In this document: positions 9,201-17,716 of the stretch, piece by piece | Position numbering within the stretch: position 1 is the first letter of the stretch | Layout of the letters: each line of letters begins with the position of its first letter | NCBI GenBank assembly: GCA_902782465.1 | Contig: CACZNH010000006.1 | Span: 1 to 64,000 of the forward strand | Direction of reading: 5' to 3' | Source of the DNA: an uncultured Bacteroidales bacterium | GTDB lineage: Bacteria; Bacteroidota; Bacteroidia; Bacteroidales; Muribaculaceae | DNA: 64,000 nt | Program-made: the position numbers and the translations under genes | Notes under the pieces: generated by a model | Seen by the model: the letters and a program-made list of their open reading frames with translations, nothing else | Databases searched by the model: none | Told to the model about the DNA's origin: nothing

Positions 9201-10715
9201 TGTCGAAGGGATGTCACCCGAGAACTCACCCACCTGATAGGTGCGGCCGCCGTATGTGTATTCGTATGCCACAGCAAGAATCTCATCACTCTTCAGCTGT
9301 GTCTTAATCATGATGTATCCCAAACTGGGATTCAGAGTATATTCCGAAGAGTTCAGCAAACGGGCACTCTCGATTTTCTCATAATCCTTACCACCCTCAA
9401 AACCATATTCCTTCAACGGCAATAAGGCTGTAGAAGCCTTACTCATTTTACGGGCATCGGGATACTCACTCTTGATCTCGTCAAGCATGTTATTGGCGTT
9501 GTTTGACGGTATGGAATCGCCAGACCCAATCCAATGACTGTTGCTGATGTGACGTTGGTCTCTTTCACCCAAGTCCATGAAAGCCATAATATTACGTGAC
9601 TCGTTGAAAGAGCTGCGCGTGTTAGTCACCCACACCTCGATGCGCGAGATGTGGATTCCCGATGATACCACAGGCAGATGAGCGCACCACTCATCATAGT
9701 GATCCCTGAAATAATGCGAGAGGAAGTAGTTACGGTTCTGGTCGTACTTATCGGCTGAGATATAAAATTCCTGGGTCTGTGAACCACCACGACTGCTCAC
9801 CGTCTGGGACTCACTATTCTGTTGAGAAACCAAAGCGGTGGCGGTGAGTTTACCGAACTGCAACTTGGTCTTGATACCGAAAAGAGCTGCGCTACCATGA
9901 ATCAACGATGAACCGGTCGTCATGCTCACATTACCGGCCTCAATATTCTTGATAATCTCGTCCTCTTTGCCCTCATAAGCCAATTTAAGGTTCTTTGTGT
10001 CAAAATCAAAGGTGGCACCGGTATTGTACGACATGTTGAACCTCATCTTGTCACCTACCGATGCAGTGATATTGGCTTGAATCTTCTGCTCAAAATTGAA
10101 GTAGGACTTACGCCTCTGGGAAATGGACAGTGCCGGGTTGTCAGTGAAATTGGTCTTCACACCCATGTTGATGACCACCGAACCATTGGTCTTTAACTGC
10201 AATCCACCAGGACCGAACACCTTCTCGAGGGGGCCCATGCCGAATTGCATGTCCAAGAAGTTAAAAGGATTCTGTTCCTTTTCCTGGGCGGACTCGGCAT
10301 TCTTTTGCCTGTAGTACTCCATCATCGAACGTCTGAAATCAGCGTTGCTGTATTCATCCGATGACATGATATAAGGGGTAACAATATCATGGTCACCCAG
10401 TTTGGTATGAATGACATAGCAACCGGTTTCAGGGTCAAATTCCACCTCAGAGGTGATGTTTGACGGCGTCTTCAAGTCGGCAGCATATTCCTCGTTTTCC
10501 TGAATATCATTATAATTCTGCGGAATCGTGGGCTTGACATTATAGTGAAGATCCAGCTTGGGAGGCGGCTGCATCGCCGACGGCCTTGTGTCGGGAGGAG
10601 GCGGTGGCGGCGGCAACGTGCTGGTCACATATTGAGCCAACGACGTGACATTAGCCGCGCACAAGCAAATGAGCGCGATAATAGCGATAAATATGAATGC
10701 CTTCCTACTTCTCAA
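3225..10715 (-). CDS. sprA: Type IX secretion outer-membrane translocon SprA/Sov
   Basis: This 2,496-residue protein is SprA (Sov in Porphyromonas), the giant beta-barrel channel of the type IX secretion system in the outer membrane. Length agrees with known homologues (about 2,400-2,500). It has an N-terminal signal peptide ending near LAQ (residue 27), a proline run just after it, and long stretches of alternating beta-strand sequence, with a lysine/glycine/serine-rich low-complexity insert near residues 1,925-1,945. The only start upstream of the signal peptide is TTG at 10715: in-frame codons back to a TAA contain no ATG or GTG, and the next ATG (codon 48) would remove the signal. An A/G-rich AAAAGAAGAAAA stretch precedes the TTG. 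It follows ruvA by 60 bases. Other T9SS genes are not in the window. Confidence 0.95.
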   Translation of the reverse strand: MRSRKAFIFIAIIALICLCAANVTSLAQYVTSTLPPPPPPPDTRPSAMQPPPKLDLHYNVKPTIPQNYNDIQENEEYAADLKTPSNITSEVEFDPETGCYVIHTKLGDHDIVTPYIMSSDEYSNADFRRSMMEYYRQKNAESAQEKEQNPFNFLDMQFGMGPLEKVFGPGGLQLKTNGSVVINMGVKTNFTDNPALSISQRRKSYFNFEQKIQANITASVGDKMRFNMSYNTGATFDFDTKNLKLAYEGKEDEIIKNIEAGNVSMTTGSSLIHGSAALFGIKTKLQFGKLTATALVSQQNSESQTVSSRGGSQTQEFYISADKYDQNRNYFLSHYFRDHYDEWCAHLPVVSSGIHISRIEVWVTNTRSSFNESRNIMAFMDLGERDQRHISNSHWIGSGDSIPSNNANNMLDEIKSEYPDARKMSKASTALLPLKEYGFEGGKDYEKIESARLLNSSEYTLNPSLGYIMIKTQLKSDEILAVAYEYTYGGRTYQVGEFSGDIPSTDESMYVKMLKGTTASPDAPMWDLAMKNVYDLGAYQIQKKNFKLNIKYLSDTTGNELIYIPAGEIKNKPLLQVMNLDRLDANNETNIDGKFDYLEGFTIQSSTGKVIFPVVEPFGEHLRKQFKNDTILAKRYIYTELYDSTLVVAQQFSDKNKFILAGEYQSSSGSVIRLNATNVARGSVVVTAGGVTLTENSDYTVDYTMGTVTITNQSIIDAGTNISVSLENQAVFNMQRKTLLGLDLDYAFNKNFHVGATVMHYGEKAIGDKLAIGSELVNNTIWGMNVSYNTQFMWLTNLLNKIPTVNAVAPSSLTFLGEFAQLVPHQAETGSITGSSYIDDFESAQSGIDVRSPYSWSLASTPADIPNANLNNDVAYGKNRALLAWYYVDRMFTQRNSTYAPGYIKNDLDGLSYPYAREVAFSEVFPGRELNYGQSSTIQTLNLSFYPRERGPYNLDADNIDSEGYLLFPEKRWGGIMRKLDNTNFEQANIEYIQFWMLDPFMDPELDNRDGGYLYFNLGEVSEDILKDGLKSYENGLPINGDTTYIARTVWGKVSSQTSLTYAFDNTNGARILQDVGLDGLSDNEERNHESYRRFLEELQKLPESTKAAMSEDPFSPLNDPASDNYAFYRHNYYDQQHSSILERYKHYNGTDGNSLSQSDASDGQYQTSRSTPDVEDINQDNTLNEYERYFQYRVALHPDSMEVGMHYITDKQVANVHTRNGDTQRATWYQFTIPLFDYEKKVGSIQDFSTIRFMRIFMTGFRNTTHLRFATLELVNGEWRNYKYNLNMRGEQPANGSISINKVNIESNAAREPVNYVLPPGESRIINSGQSQIIQRNEQSMQLSVDNLDAGDARGVYRNTELDLRTYKRLQMFVHNEATIANETNLRNGDVSLFVRLGSDVKNNYYEYEIPLTVTPPGRYSTNSASDRLKVWPEENMLDINLDVLINAKKNRNAAKMAGSADVGYAIRYQDVDDDHPNSKVYVMGNPSLSKVRVILIGVRNNSPTTKSCVVWVDELRVTDFDSEGGWAAKASMTLNMSDIATLNMGYHKETEGFGSVDQSLSQRRLDNYDQYNIAVQSDLGRFIPEKAKLHAPIYYSYTNEKTEPKYNPLDQDVKLSEAVDVCETKQQKDSIMNYAVTQRTAKSFSISGLKFDVKTMKNPMPWDPANFSFSYSFNKQHLNDPENEYENTNDYRGSMQYSWTPYAKPFKPFSYFIDEKKKSMKFLHDWEFRWLPTNISFSTNISRYYYEQQTRNETGIEGVDIPVSVSKNFLWDRQFALSWNFTKSLTLTFNSNTTAHILEPYLDKAGYVVNKSLFPEDYQIWRDSVMQSIKDLGTPWGYNQQFSLTYKAPFSQIPILSWITANLSYNSTYRWDRGTAIDQIQTGNTIANQTTRQLEGRFNLEQFYSKIPYLKKVDERFSSKNTNRGKGSGSGKPSAPKKEKPKKYSRTIRLRPDSAVVVNHKLGVKNIKVQATTTDDKPFKIEYKAIDKDNLEISTLGKESIKLTVTEVVKEEKKTFFTEAAMYASRVLMSVRALNIRWKHTTSLSVPQFIPEIGDFFGQTKQYGPLSPGLDFAFGFAGMSYINKAQDKNWLLGDKSQTTPALYAATKEFALEIQIEPIAGLKITLTGNRTDNRTNQIQFMYDNPTIIYGGSYSKSHIMMATAFKGFDGDASNNYHSNTFDKFLENRSVIAQRLRERYLGTTYPNRGFLVETGLGGMPFNEECGDINESSSDVLIPAFMAAYSGKSAGSVGLNPFPAIREILPNWRVSYDGLMRIPLFKRLFKSFSLTHAYQCTYQVGQFSSYSDWVTIGDGLGFTQDVLTGNPIPTSPYNIASVVVAEKFAPIIGFNATFFNDISLNLQYEMQRTLTLNSSAAQLVDANSKSFVVGGSYKIANFNQVLKIKSKQQNVNNDLTLNMNVKMSDNTSIIRKIDTNTAQATNGTRSWSFNFTANYVVSKRITMGAFFDMQTNTPLVSNNAYPTRNSNYGLTINMSLVK

Positions 10716-10775
10716 TTTTCTTCTTTTAACGTATCCAGTATGTGTTTCCGGCCCTTATCGTCTAGAGCCTTTGCC

Positions 10776-11369
10776 TTACATCATCTTGAGCGCTTGTTTG
10801 ATGGCTTGTTCTGCCGTCAATCCCTGATTACTGGAAAACAGGGATTTAAGCGTCTTCTGAGATGCTTGCTGAGAGAAGCCCAGCATGACGAGAGCTGCCA
10901 GAGCCTCATCATATGCTTCACCTGTGGGTGCTCCCGTTTGTTGTAATAACGTATGACCCGTGGGTTTTATTTTATCCTTCAGGTCAACTATTATTCGTTG
11001 AGCTGTTTTAGCACCCACTCCCTTGACCGATTTCAGCATCGCAACATTGCCTGTGGACACCGCTTGGGAGAACTCTTCAACGTTCATGGAGGACAAAATC
11101 ATGCGGGCGATGTTTGGGCCCACACCCGATACCGTAATCAGCGACAGGAAGGCGTCTCGCTCCTGTTTTGTGGCAAAACCGTACAACAAGTGTGCATCTT
11201 CGCGGATAGCCTCATGGACATAGAGCAATACCTCTTTGTTATTGTCGGCATGAGACAAGATGTCAAATGTTGAAAGCGATATGTTCAACATGTAACCGAT
11301 GCCATGATTGTCCATTACAGCATATGCAGGATTCAGTTCGGCAATTATGCCTTTGATGTATTCTATCAT
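10776..11369 (-). CDS. ruvA: Holliday junction branch-migration protein RuvA
   Basis: This is RuvA, 197 residues, the tetrameric subunit that binds Holliday junctions and recruits the RuvB motor. It starts MIEYIKGIIAELNPAYAVMD (OB-fold), contains two helix-hairpin-helix segments (FLSLITVSGVGPNIARMIL near residue 75-93 and AMLKSVKGVGAKTAQRII near 108-125), and ends in a small C-terminal RuvB-binding domain. Its start codon overlaps the stop of the upstream S8 protease gene by four bases (ATGA), and sprA follows, so it is transcribed within the protease-sprA run. A ruvA-sprA pairing is, to my knowledge, common in Bacteroidetes. No ruvB or ruvC is nearby. Confidence 0.97.
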   Translation of the reverse strand: MIEYIKGIIAELNPAYAVMDNHGIGYMLNISLSTFDILSHADNNKEVLLYVHEAIREDAHLLYGFATKQERDAFLSLITVSGVGPNIARMILSSMNVEEFSQAVSTGNVAMLKSVKGVGAKTAQRIIVDLKDKIKPTGHTLLQQTGAPTGEAYDEALAALVMLGFSQQASQKTLKSLFSSNQGLTAEQAIKQALKMM

Positions 11370-13474
11370 TTCAAAATAATATCTATTATGCAGTTAATAT
11401 CACTGATTGAAATCTTTCCATCACGGTTCACATCGGCACAAGCGAGGTCAGATGCCCGATAACCGGTTCCATCGTTGAGAATTATCCCGACAACCGCCAT
11501 GAGGTCACTGATGTTCACAGCTCGGTCATGGTTCACGTCGCCACGCATCAATGTATTGCCGATGACGTAATCCACTGCAGCGGCCACATTCATTTTACCA
11601 GCCCCCCATCGGGCGGGATTACCATTCGCCACATAGGTATCAATGGAAGCTGTCTGCCTGATGATGTCACGCACAGCAGCTGTTGACAGCGATGGGTTGA
11701 GCTGCAACATCAATGCAATCGTGCCTGTAACCACTGGCGTTGACATGGAAGTGCCCTGGTTGGAATAGTACGGGAATTCATTGCCGTCAATGACCACCGA
11801 GGCAGGCCAACGTTCCCTATTGGCCATATTGTTGTATCTGTTGGCCGAGGAAATGAGCGCCATGCCCGGAGCACACACATCGGGACGGGCAATGCCATTC
11901 TCATCAGGACCGAACGATGAGAAATTGGCAATATCACTGGGATGACATCCGCCAATACGGATAGTGGTCCCACTCTTACTGATATAGGACGCACGAGAGC
12001 AGTAGGCTCCCACCGAGATGACGCTGTCGGTAGTCGCAAGGTCACTGATGGAACCGTACGGCGAGCCGCCCACAATTCCCTCTATTCCGCAGGTATTGAA
12101 GCTGATGCTCTTGGACGTCCATCCAACCAAGTCGGTATTCCTGCTGGAAAAATACTGTACTCCCAGCAGGTGGGTATCATCAATTGCTTTAGCATCAATG
12201 TCCCAAACTGAATGGTAACGATAAACCGTACCTCCGTCAGGCATGGCTCGTGGCTCCATAGCATTGGCTGCCAATATCGTGCCTTCGAAGAAGGAGGCAA
12301 ACGTCATATCACTATCGCTGGAAATGGTAAAGACGCTGTCTTCGGGCATGTAGTCCACCACAGGAGAAGCGTATTCGATCTCATGGCTCTCGCTATTGAT
12401 GACGACAACCCTTGTGCCATGAATCTGGTCCCTATCGCTCCACATGCTCACATATCCCTGATAGGGGAATCCGGTAATCTGTTTTTTTAAGAGGGTGGTA
12501 ACCGTATCACGCTCACCGGATAACGTGTGATGGAAACAAATCGGTGCGTCGCCGTCATTTCCAGCCGACAGCACACAGATGCGGCCCGGTCCTGAAACAG
12601 ACTCATAAACCTTGCACAAAAATGATGTGCCGTCATTAGGTCCGAAGTTATCGCCTATGCTCATATTAATGACGCAGGGCTTCCCTACCCTGTCGGCATA
12701 ATCAAAGATATACTTGACAGCATTTGCGATATTCACGTCGGTAAATTCTTCGCCAGGCATACCGCAGGCTACGATATCGGCTTCGGGGGCAACGCCATAC
12801 CAGCCGTTAACCATATAACTTCCTGCCGCAGTCCCTGTGGTGTGAGTACCGTGCGAGGAGCTGCTGCAGTCGGTCGTCAGCAATGAGATGGACTCAGGTG
12901 TCTCATAACAGCTGCCGGGCAAGGTGTCACCTTTTACAATAGGTTTAGTTCCTGTAGTGTCATGGGGCATGTACACGGCACGCACACGAGAACGTCCGTC
13001 TTTATCACACAAGTTGACATGATTGAAATCGATGCCCGTATCTATTACTCCGACAATCACCCCGTTTCCCGTCAAAGGTGAAATCAAGCCAAGCCCCTGA
13101 TGCACCTGGTCGACAGCAGAAAGATTACGAGCACTATCATTGTGCAACTGAATGGGTTGAGCCAATGAAATATGATGACCGCTTAATGCCTTGGAACTGG
13201 TGAGTATCAAGTCTGCGGGAATCTGCGCTGACACAAAACCATCAAACGAACTGTTGACGACGACTCCCAGACAACGCAGGGAATCAAGTTTATCTTGATT
13301 TTCAACAGTGACAAATGCCTGGTAATATTCTGGAGTTGAAGGGTGCCGCAATCGAAGGCCGTCAACCTGTTCTTGCCTCATCCACAGCTTGGATGTCGCG
13401 CTGAGCCGACTCTGAGCCCAACAATCGGCAACAAAGCATAAAAGCAGCGGTAAGAAGAGGAGCAGGCGCTTCAT
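11366..13474 (-). CDS. Secreted S8 (subtilisin-like) protease with C-terminal dockerin
   Basis: This 702-residue exported protease has a signal peptide (residues 1-20, ending CWA-Q). Its subtilisin catalytic triad is Asp145 (GVIDTGIDFNH), His208 (SSHGTHTTGTAAG) and Ser576 (GTSMSTP), with the oxyanion Asn near 306 (SAGND). A large insert lies between the oxyanion region and the serine. Residues 643-702 form a dockerin type I-like pair of calcium loops, GDVNHDRAVNISDL and ADVNRDGKISISDI. The gene is a paralogue of the one 12 bases upstream; its stop overlaps the ruvA start by four bases. No T9SS C-terminal sorting domain follows the dockerin. Substrate and surface partner are unknown; no cohesin is visible in the window. 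Confidence 0.93.
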   Translation of the reverse strand: MKRLLLFLPLLLCFVADCWAQSRLSATSKLWMRQEQVDGLRLRHPSTPEYYQAFVTVENQDKLDSLRCLGVVVNSSFDGFVSAQIPADLILTSSKALSGHHISLAQPIQLHNDSARNLSAVDQVHQGLGLISPLTGNGVIVGVIDTGIDFNHVNLCDKDGRSRVRAVYMPHDTTGTKPIVKGDTLPGSCYETPESISLLTTDCSSSSHGTHTTGTAAGSYMVNGWYGVAPEADIVACGMPGEEFTDVNIANAVKYIFDYADRVGKPCVINMSIGDNFGPNDGTSFLCKVYESVSGPGRICVLSAGNDGDAPICFHHTLSGERDTVTTLLKKQITGFPYQGYVSMWSDRDQIHGTRVVVINSESHEIEYASPVVDYMPEDSVFTISSDSDMTFASFFEGTILAANAMEPRAMPDGGTVYRYHSVWDIDAKAIDDTHLLGVQYFSSRNTDLVGWTSKSISFNTCGIEGIVGGSPYGSISDLATTDSVISVGAYCSRASYISKSGTTIRIGGCHPSDIANFSSFGPDENGIARPDVCAPGMALISSANRYNNMANRERWPASVVIDGNEFPYYSNQGTSMSTPVVTGTIALMLQLNPSLSTAAVRDIIRQTASIDTYVANGNPARWGAGKMNVAAAVDYVIGNTLMRGDVNHDRAVNISDLMAVVGIILNDGTGYRASDLACADVNRDGKISISDINCIIDIILK

Positions 13475-13486
13475 GGGTAGAATGCA

Positions 13487-15514
13487 TTAATTCCTCAAAA
13501 TGATATCGATGATAACATTTAAATCACTGATATTGACATCACCGTCACCGTTAACGTCGGCGCGCTTAAAAATCTCGTTATCGTTAGTACCGTACAGCAA
13601 TATGCCGACGAGAACAGAGATATCCGATATGTTCACCGAACCATCAAGGTTGATATCACCCTTCTTTAGCTCTCCCCACATCATGTAGCGCAATCCAGCA
13701 GCTACGTCCAGCTTGCCGCTGCCCCACCGCTGGCTGCCCTGTGCTTCCACATGACTATCGGTATAACTTGAGTGAAAGAGTATTTCACGCACATCCTGGG
13801 TGCTCAATTCAGGATTATTCTGCATCCACAAAGCGATGGCGCCGGCCACTACTGGCGCCGACATCGACGTGCCCAAGTCGGGACAATAAGGATATTCGAT
13901 ACCATCCACATAGACAGACGGTTGCCAATAGGCCAGATTGGGGGCCTTGACGTCATAACGGTTAGCCGAAGCGATTATCACACTGCCTGGTGCACACACA
14001 TCAGGACGCTGGATGCCGTTCTCGTCGGGACCATATGCTGAGAAATAAGAAATAACCTCGGGCCTGCTGTTAAAACGATGATAATAAGTATTATCACGCA
14101 GGGGGACATACTGCTTAGTATTGTATGAGCCAACCGAAATGACACTGTCGGTCGTTGCCAGGTCACTGATGGAACCTGCCGACGTACCTTTCTCGACCCA
14201 AGAGAACCCATAATTGTCAAAAAATGCATATTGGGTGGTCCATACCGTGATTTCGGTGGGAGATTCGGCAAAATATTGAATTCCGACAGTGTAATCGGTG
14301 CTTGTGCCGCGCAACTTCAAATCGCAATTCGTACTATATCTGTCATTGGCCTCAAGGGTGGTTTTCATACTCACTTTTCCAGAATAGAACATACGAAAAT
14401 CTTCATCGGTAGAGCTCGATATTTCAACGGGCTGTCCTGATGAACTGGACGTTTTTTCTGAAGCATAAACCACATTACCGTCATGGACATCAACAACCAC
14501 GATACGGGATTTCAATGGGGTGCGATTCTTTGTCCATGCGCTCACCGTTCCGCTATAGGATTGCGTGTGGCTATAACCGGTAAGCAAGGCTGTCACCGTG
14601 TCATTGGGGCTATCTATGGTGCGATGGAAACATACAGGATCATCACCATCATTTCCTGCCGAGACTACAATGACACGTCCCGGGCCACTCACCTGCTCAA
14701 AGACCTTGGTAAGGAACGATGTGCCGTCATGCGGACCCTCATTGCTTCCCAGGCTGATATTAATGACACATGGCTTACCTGCTCGTTTGGCATAGTCAGC
14801 AATGTAGGCGATACAGTTGGCAACACGCACGTCATTGAGTTCTCCCTCGGGCATGCCACAAGCCACGATATCAGCATCGGGAGCCATGCCATACCATCCG
14901 TTATCACGATAGCTACCTGCTGCGATACCCGCTGTCTGAGTACCATGAGTCGTAGAAGCATCATCGGTAGTGAGAACCTTGATGGCGGCTGTTCCCTCAT
15001 AACAAGTGCCAGGCAGGGTGTATCCATTAACAACAGGAGCTGTTCCGGAATTATCAAGAGGCATATACACGGCCCTAACACGTGAAATACCGTTATTGTC
15101 ACACAAGTTGATGTGGTTGAAGTCAAATCCACAGTCTATCACGCCGACAATTACCCCTTTACCTGTATAGGGCATCTCGAAACCTTGCCCCTGCTGGACC
15201 GCATCGACACGAGAATAATAACGTGCGCTGTCAGAACAAGTGACTAGATTTCTTGCCAATGTGACATGTTTCACACCATCTATAGCTGCAAGTGTTGAAA
15301 CACTGACCGTCTGATTGATGCGGGCAACAAGAAATCCCTCATACTGGGCATTCACCTGCACTCCCGAAGACTCCAAGCGATTTATTAGTGTTGAATTATT
15401 CTCTATCGAAATAAATGCTTCATAATAATTATCTCCATTTGACTGGGCAAACGAGCCAGAAGGGAAACAACTGGCCACTGCCATCATAAGGGCATAAAAC
15501 AGACTTTTTCTCAT
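13487..15514 (-). CDS. Secreted S8 (subtilisin-like) protease with C-terminal dockerin, paralogue
   Basis: This 675-residue protein is a tandem paralogue of the next gene. The signal peptide ends near residue 24 (SFA-Q). The triad is Asp127 (GVIDCGFDFNH), His190 (TTHGTQTAG) and Ser550 (GTSMSAP). The second histidine of the usual HGTH motif is glutamine (Gln193); the catalytic first histidine is kept, so activity is expected. A dockerin-like module occupies about residues 619-675 (GDINLDGSVNISDI and ADVNGDGDVNISDL). It is first in the run S8-S8-ruvA-sprA-epsG and has a -7 box 40 bases upstream. Tandem duplication followed by divergence is the simplest origin. Substrate is unknown. Confidence 0.93.
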   Translation of the reverse strand: MRKSLFYALMMAVASCFPSGSFAQSNGDNYYEAFISIENNSTLINRLESSGVQVNAQYEGFLVARINQTVSVSTLAAIDGVKHVTLARNLVTCSDSARYYSRVDAVQQGQGFEMPYTGKGVIVGVIDCGFDFNHINLCDNNGISRVRAVYMPLDNSGTAPVVNGYTLPGTCYEGTAAIKVLTTDDASTTHGTQTAGIAAGSYRDNGWYGMAPDADIVACGMPEGELNDVRVANCIAYIADYAKRAGKPCVINISLGSNEGPHDGTSFLTKVFEQVSGPGRVIVVSAGNDGDDPVCFHRTIDSPNDTVTALLTGYSHTQSYSGTVSAWTKNRTPLKSRIVVVDVHDGNVVYASEKTSSSSGQPVEISSSTDEDFRMFYSGKVSMKTTLEANDRYSTNCDLKLRGTSTDYTVGIQYFAESPTEITVWTTQYAFFDNYGFSWVEKGTSAGSISDLATTDSVISVGSYNTKQYVPLRDNTYYHRFNSRPEVISYFSAYGPDENGIQRPDVCAPGSVIIASANRYDVKAPNLAYWQPSVYVDGIEYPYCPDLGTSMSAPVVAGAIALWMQNNPELSTQDVREILFHSSYTDSHVEAQGSQRWGSGKLDVAAGLRYMMWGELKKGDINLDGSVNISDISVLVGILLYGTNDNEIFKRADVNGDGDVNISDLNVIIDIILRN

Positions 15515-15553
15515 ATATTATTTGATGTAGAGTTGTGACTAATAAATTGTGTG

Positions 15554-15561
15554 CAAAAGTA
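15554..15561 (-). promoter_or_regulatory. Bacteroidetes -7 box (TACTTTTG) for the S8-S8-ruvA-sprA-epsG run
   Basis: The minus strand reads TACTTTTG, a match to TAnnTTTG, 40 bases before the first S8 protease start. I do not see a clear -33 element. It is divergent from the ATP-grasp promoter about 75 bases away. Confidence 0.55.
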
Positions 15562-15634
15562 CATAAAATTTGCGTAAACTGAACATAAAAGAAAATATTG
15601 TGCGGTTTTTTCGCTCTAGCTGCACAAAAAGAAG

Positions 15635-15642
15635 TACATTTG
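15635..15642 (+). promoter_or_regulatory. Bacteroidetes -7 box (TACATTTG) for the ATP-grasp gene
   Basis: TACATTTG matches TAnnTTTG and ends 29 bases before the ATG at 15672. A weak TTCG-like -33 element lies at about 15610-15613. Confidence 0.5.
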
Positions 15643-15671
15643 CAGCAAAACCGAATAGAATCAATAAGAAG

Positions 15672-16778
15672 ATGAAAGGGATTACTAATTTACGGTTAAA
15701 ACTGCGTGACCGTTTTCAGCGGGTCTATACCGAGGACTTGATACGTATCTCGCGCGTGAGACGCGCCAAGCAGATTTTCCCGCTCAAGGCACCGCAGTCG
15801 CTTCCGTTGACAAATGACCAGAAGAAAGAAATCTCGTCCTATTGGAAACAATATCGCAATATCGATGGACTGATGCATTGGTTTGCATTTTATAATGCCT
15901 CGTGTCAAGATAAGAGCAAACTGAAGTATTACATCCCTGACGGTGTATATTTCTCGGAGATAGACACACAATTCACCTCGCCTCGCCGCAGCGAACAACT
16001 GGACGATAAGAACTTATATGATTTGTTCTTTAATGGAGTCAAGATGCCTCGCACGGTGATGAGAATTCAGCAGGGCGAGTTATTTGACGAGAATTATCAT
16101 CTGATCACACTGGACCAGGCGATTGAGTTGTGCCGTGAAGCGGGTCAAGTCGTGTGTAAAGTGACTCGTGATTCAGCAGGCGGCCACGGGGTCTATTTTT
16201 TTGATTTCCCCGCCACGCCGCTTGAAGACTTCAAGCAATGGCTCATTAAGCATAAGAATATTGACATTAACGTTCAGGAAGTGATACAACAGCACGAATG
16301 CCTGAACAAGATTCACAAGGATAGCATCAACAGCGTGCGCATCATGTCGCTGTTGCTTGACGGCGAGGTACACATCCTGTCATCCATCTTGAGAATGGGT
16401 ATTAACGGCGCCCGTGTCGACAATGCCAGCAGCGGTGGCATCATGAGCGGTGTGACCATTGATGGACAACTGGGCGAATATGCCTATGACGAGCGCGGCA
16501 ACCGCTGGTCGGTACATCCTCAGGGCACGGTATTTAAGGACACCAAAATCGTGGGAGTTGACAAATGCTGCGACATCATCCGTTCAGTGGCAGGCCGGAT
16601 GTGCTCAACTTCCAAGCTCATCTCATGGGATTTCACCATAGGTCCTGACGGTGAGCCCATCTTGATAGAGGTCAACTTGACATATGGAGGTGTCGTTATC
16701 CACCAGTTGTGCAACGGTCCCATCTTTGGCGACATGACCGACGAAATGCTCACAAGAATCTATAAGCGTAACAAATAA
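15672..16778 (+). CDS. ATP-grasp enzyme of the sugar-transfer-associated type
   Basis: The product is 368 residues from the ATG at 15672; an earlier in-frame start would place the promoter inside the gene. It resembles the sugar-transfer-associated ATP-grasp family (ATPgrasp_ST type). Visible features are a basic N-terminus, VVCKVTRDSAGGHGVYFF (nucleotide-binding strand and glycine loop, about residue 157-174), SVRIMSLLLDGEV, and the metal-binding end ISWDFTIGPDGEPILIEVN (about 315-333). ATP-grasp enzymes make an acyl-phosphate and join it to an amine or thiol; this family often sits in surface-glycan loci, but here the neighbours are proteases and dapF. Acceptor is unknown. It is convergent with dapF, with 3 bases between stops. 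Confidence 0.75.
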   Translation: MKGITNLRLKLRDRFQRVYTEDLIRISRVRRAKQIFPLKAPQSLPLTNDQKKEISSYWKQYRNIDGLMHWFAFYNASCQDKSKLKYYIPDGVYFSEIDTQFTSPRRSEQLDDKNLYDLFFNGVKMPRTVMRIQQGELFDENYHLITLDQAIELCREAGQVVCKVTRDSAGGHGVYFFDFPATPLEDFKQWLIKHKNIDINVQEVIQQHECLNKIHKDSINSVRIMSLLLDGEVHILSSILRMGINGARVDNASSGGIMSGVTIDGQLGEYAYDERGNRWSVHPQGTVFKDTKIVGVDKCCDIIRSVAGRMCSTSKLISWDFTIGPDGEPILIEVNLTYGGVVIHQLCNGPIFGDMTDEMLTRIYKRNK

Positions 16779-16781
16779 TTG

Positions 16782-17612
16782 CTACTCAGCAATATCTTCC
16801 GATATATCCCCCTCATAAACGAATGTGGCGGGGCCGCTCAGGTATACGTGGCCGTCGGTTTCGTTCCATTCGATATCCAAGGTTCCGCCATCCATAATGA
16901 CACGTGACATGCGTCCGCAGTGTCCTGCTACAGCGGCAGCGACCGCTGTAGCACAGGCACCTGTGCCACATGCCATGGTGATGCCACTGCCTCGTTCCCA
17001 GACCCTCATGCGAATTCCCTCGCGGAGCACCTGTGCAAACTCAATATTGCACCTCTCAGGAAAGCAAGGATGGCGTTCCAACCGCCTGCCGACCTCAGCA
17101 ACGTCAACATCGTCAAGATTGTCAACGAATATGACATAATGCGGGTTACCCATCGACACAAACACGCCATGAGGCAACTCCGCTGCTTGAGGATGAAACT
17201 GAGCGGCATTCTCCAGTACGGGCTTCATCATGTCAACAGTCACCGATTCCACAACACGCTGGTCAGGAGAAAGGTGTAATTTCAAGATTCTCATGCCCGA
17301 AGCCGTAAGCAGGCGAATACTTGTCCTGTCGGTCAAACCATGCTCATAGACATATTTGCCAATGCAGCGGCTGGCATTACCGCACATCAGGCCTTCGGAG
17401 CCGTCGGCGTTGAAAATACGCATTGTGAAATCGGCGGCGTCACTATCGGGACGACCGATGAGCACCAGGCCATCACTGCCAATGCCGGTGTGCGGGCTGC
17501 TCCACTTAATTGAAACGGCCTCTGGATCAGGAATCGGATAGCGGGAAGTGTCAACAAAGATGTAATCGTTTCCCACCCCGTGCATTTTCATGAAATGGAT
17601 AATGTTTTTCAT
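16782..17612 (-). CDS. dapF: Diaminopimelate epimerase
   Basis: This is DapF, 276 residues, converting LL- to meso-2,6-diaminopimelate for lysine and peptidoglycan synthesis in the cytoplasm, without a cofactor. The two catalytic cysteines are present: Cys77 in MCGNASRC and Cys215 in [12 protein letters not shown]. The start [21 protein letters not shown] is typical. It has its own -7 box (17645-17652) and is divergent from a MalY-type aminotransferase gene. No dapL partner is adjacent; the PLP enzyme next door is of another subfamily. Confidence 0.96.
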   Translation of the reverse strand: MKNIIHFMKMHGVGNDYIFVDTSRYPIPDPEAVSIKWSSPHTGIGSDGLVLIGRPDSDAADFTMRIFNADGSEGLMCGNASRCIGKYVYEHGLTDRTSIRLLTASGMRILKLHLSPDQRVVESVTVDMMKPVLENAAQFHPQAAELPHGVFVSMGNPHYVIFVDNLDDVDVAEVGRRLERHPCFPERCNIEFAQVLREGIRMRVWERGSGITMACGTGACATAVAAAVAGHCGRMSRVIMDGGTLDIEWNETDGHVYLSGPATFVYEGDISEDIAE

Positions 17613-17644
17613 TGCTGTATCTGGTTTTCAATTAATAGATGGTG

Positions 17645-17652
17645 CAAAATTA
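17645..17652 (-). promoter_or_regulatory. Bacteroidetes -7 box (TAATTTTG) for dapF
   Basis: The minus strand reads TAATTTTG (TAnnTTTG), 32 bases before the dapF ATG. No clear -33 element is seen. Confidence 0.6.
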
Positions 17653-17716
17653 AGAACAAGTTGACATTATTCCAATTTATTAGCATTTTTTTGTCAGATA
17701 TTTCGCAAAGTTGAAC

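Noticed and set aside
11366..15514. T9SS sorting tails on the two S8 proteases
   Set aside because: Both end directly in dockerin loops; no terminal beta-sandwich tail is present.
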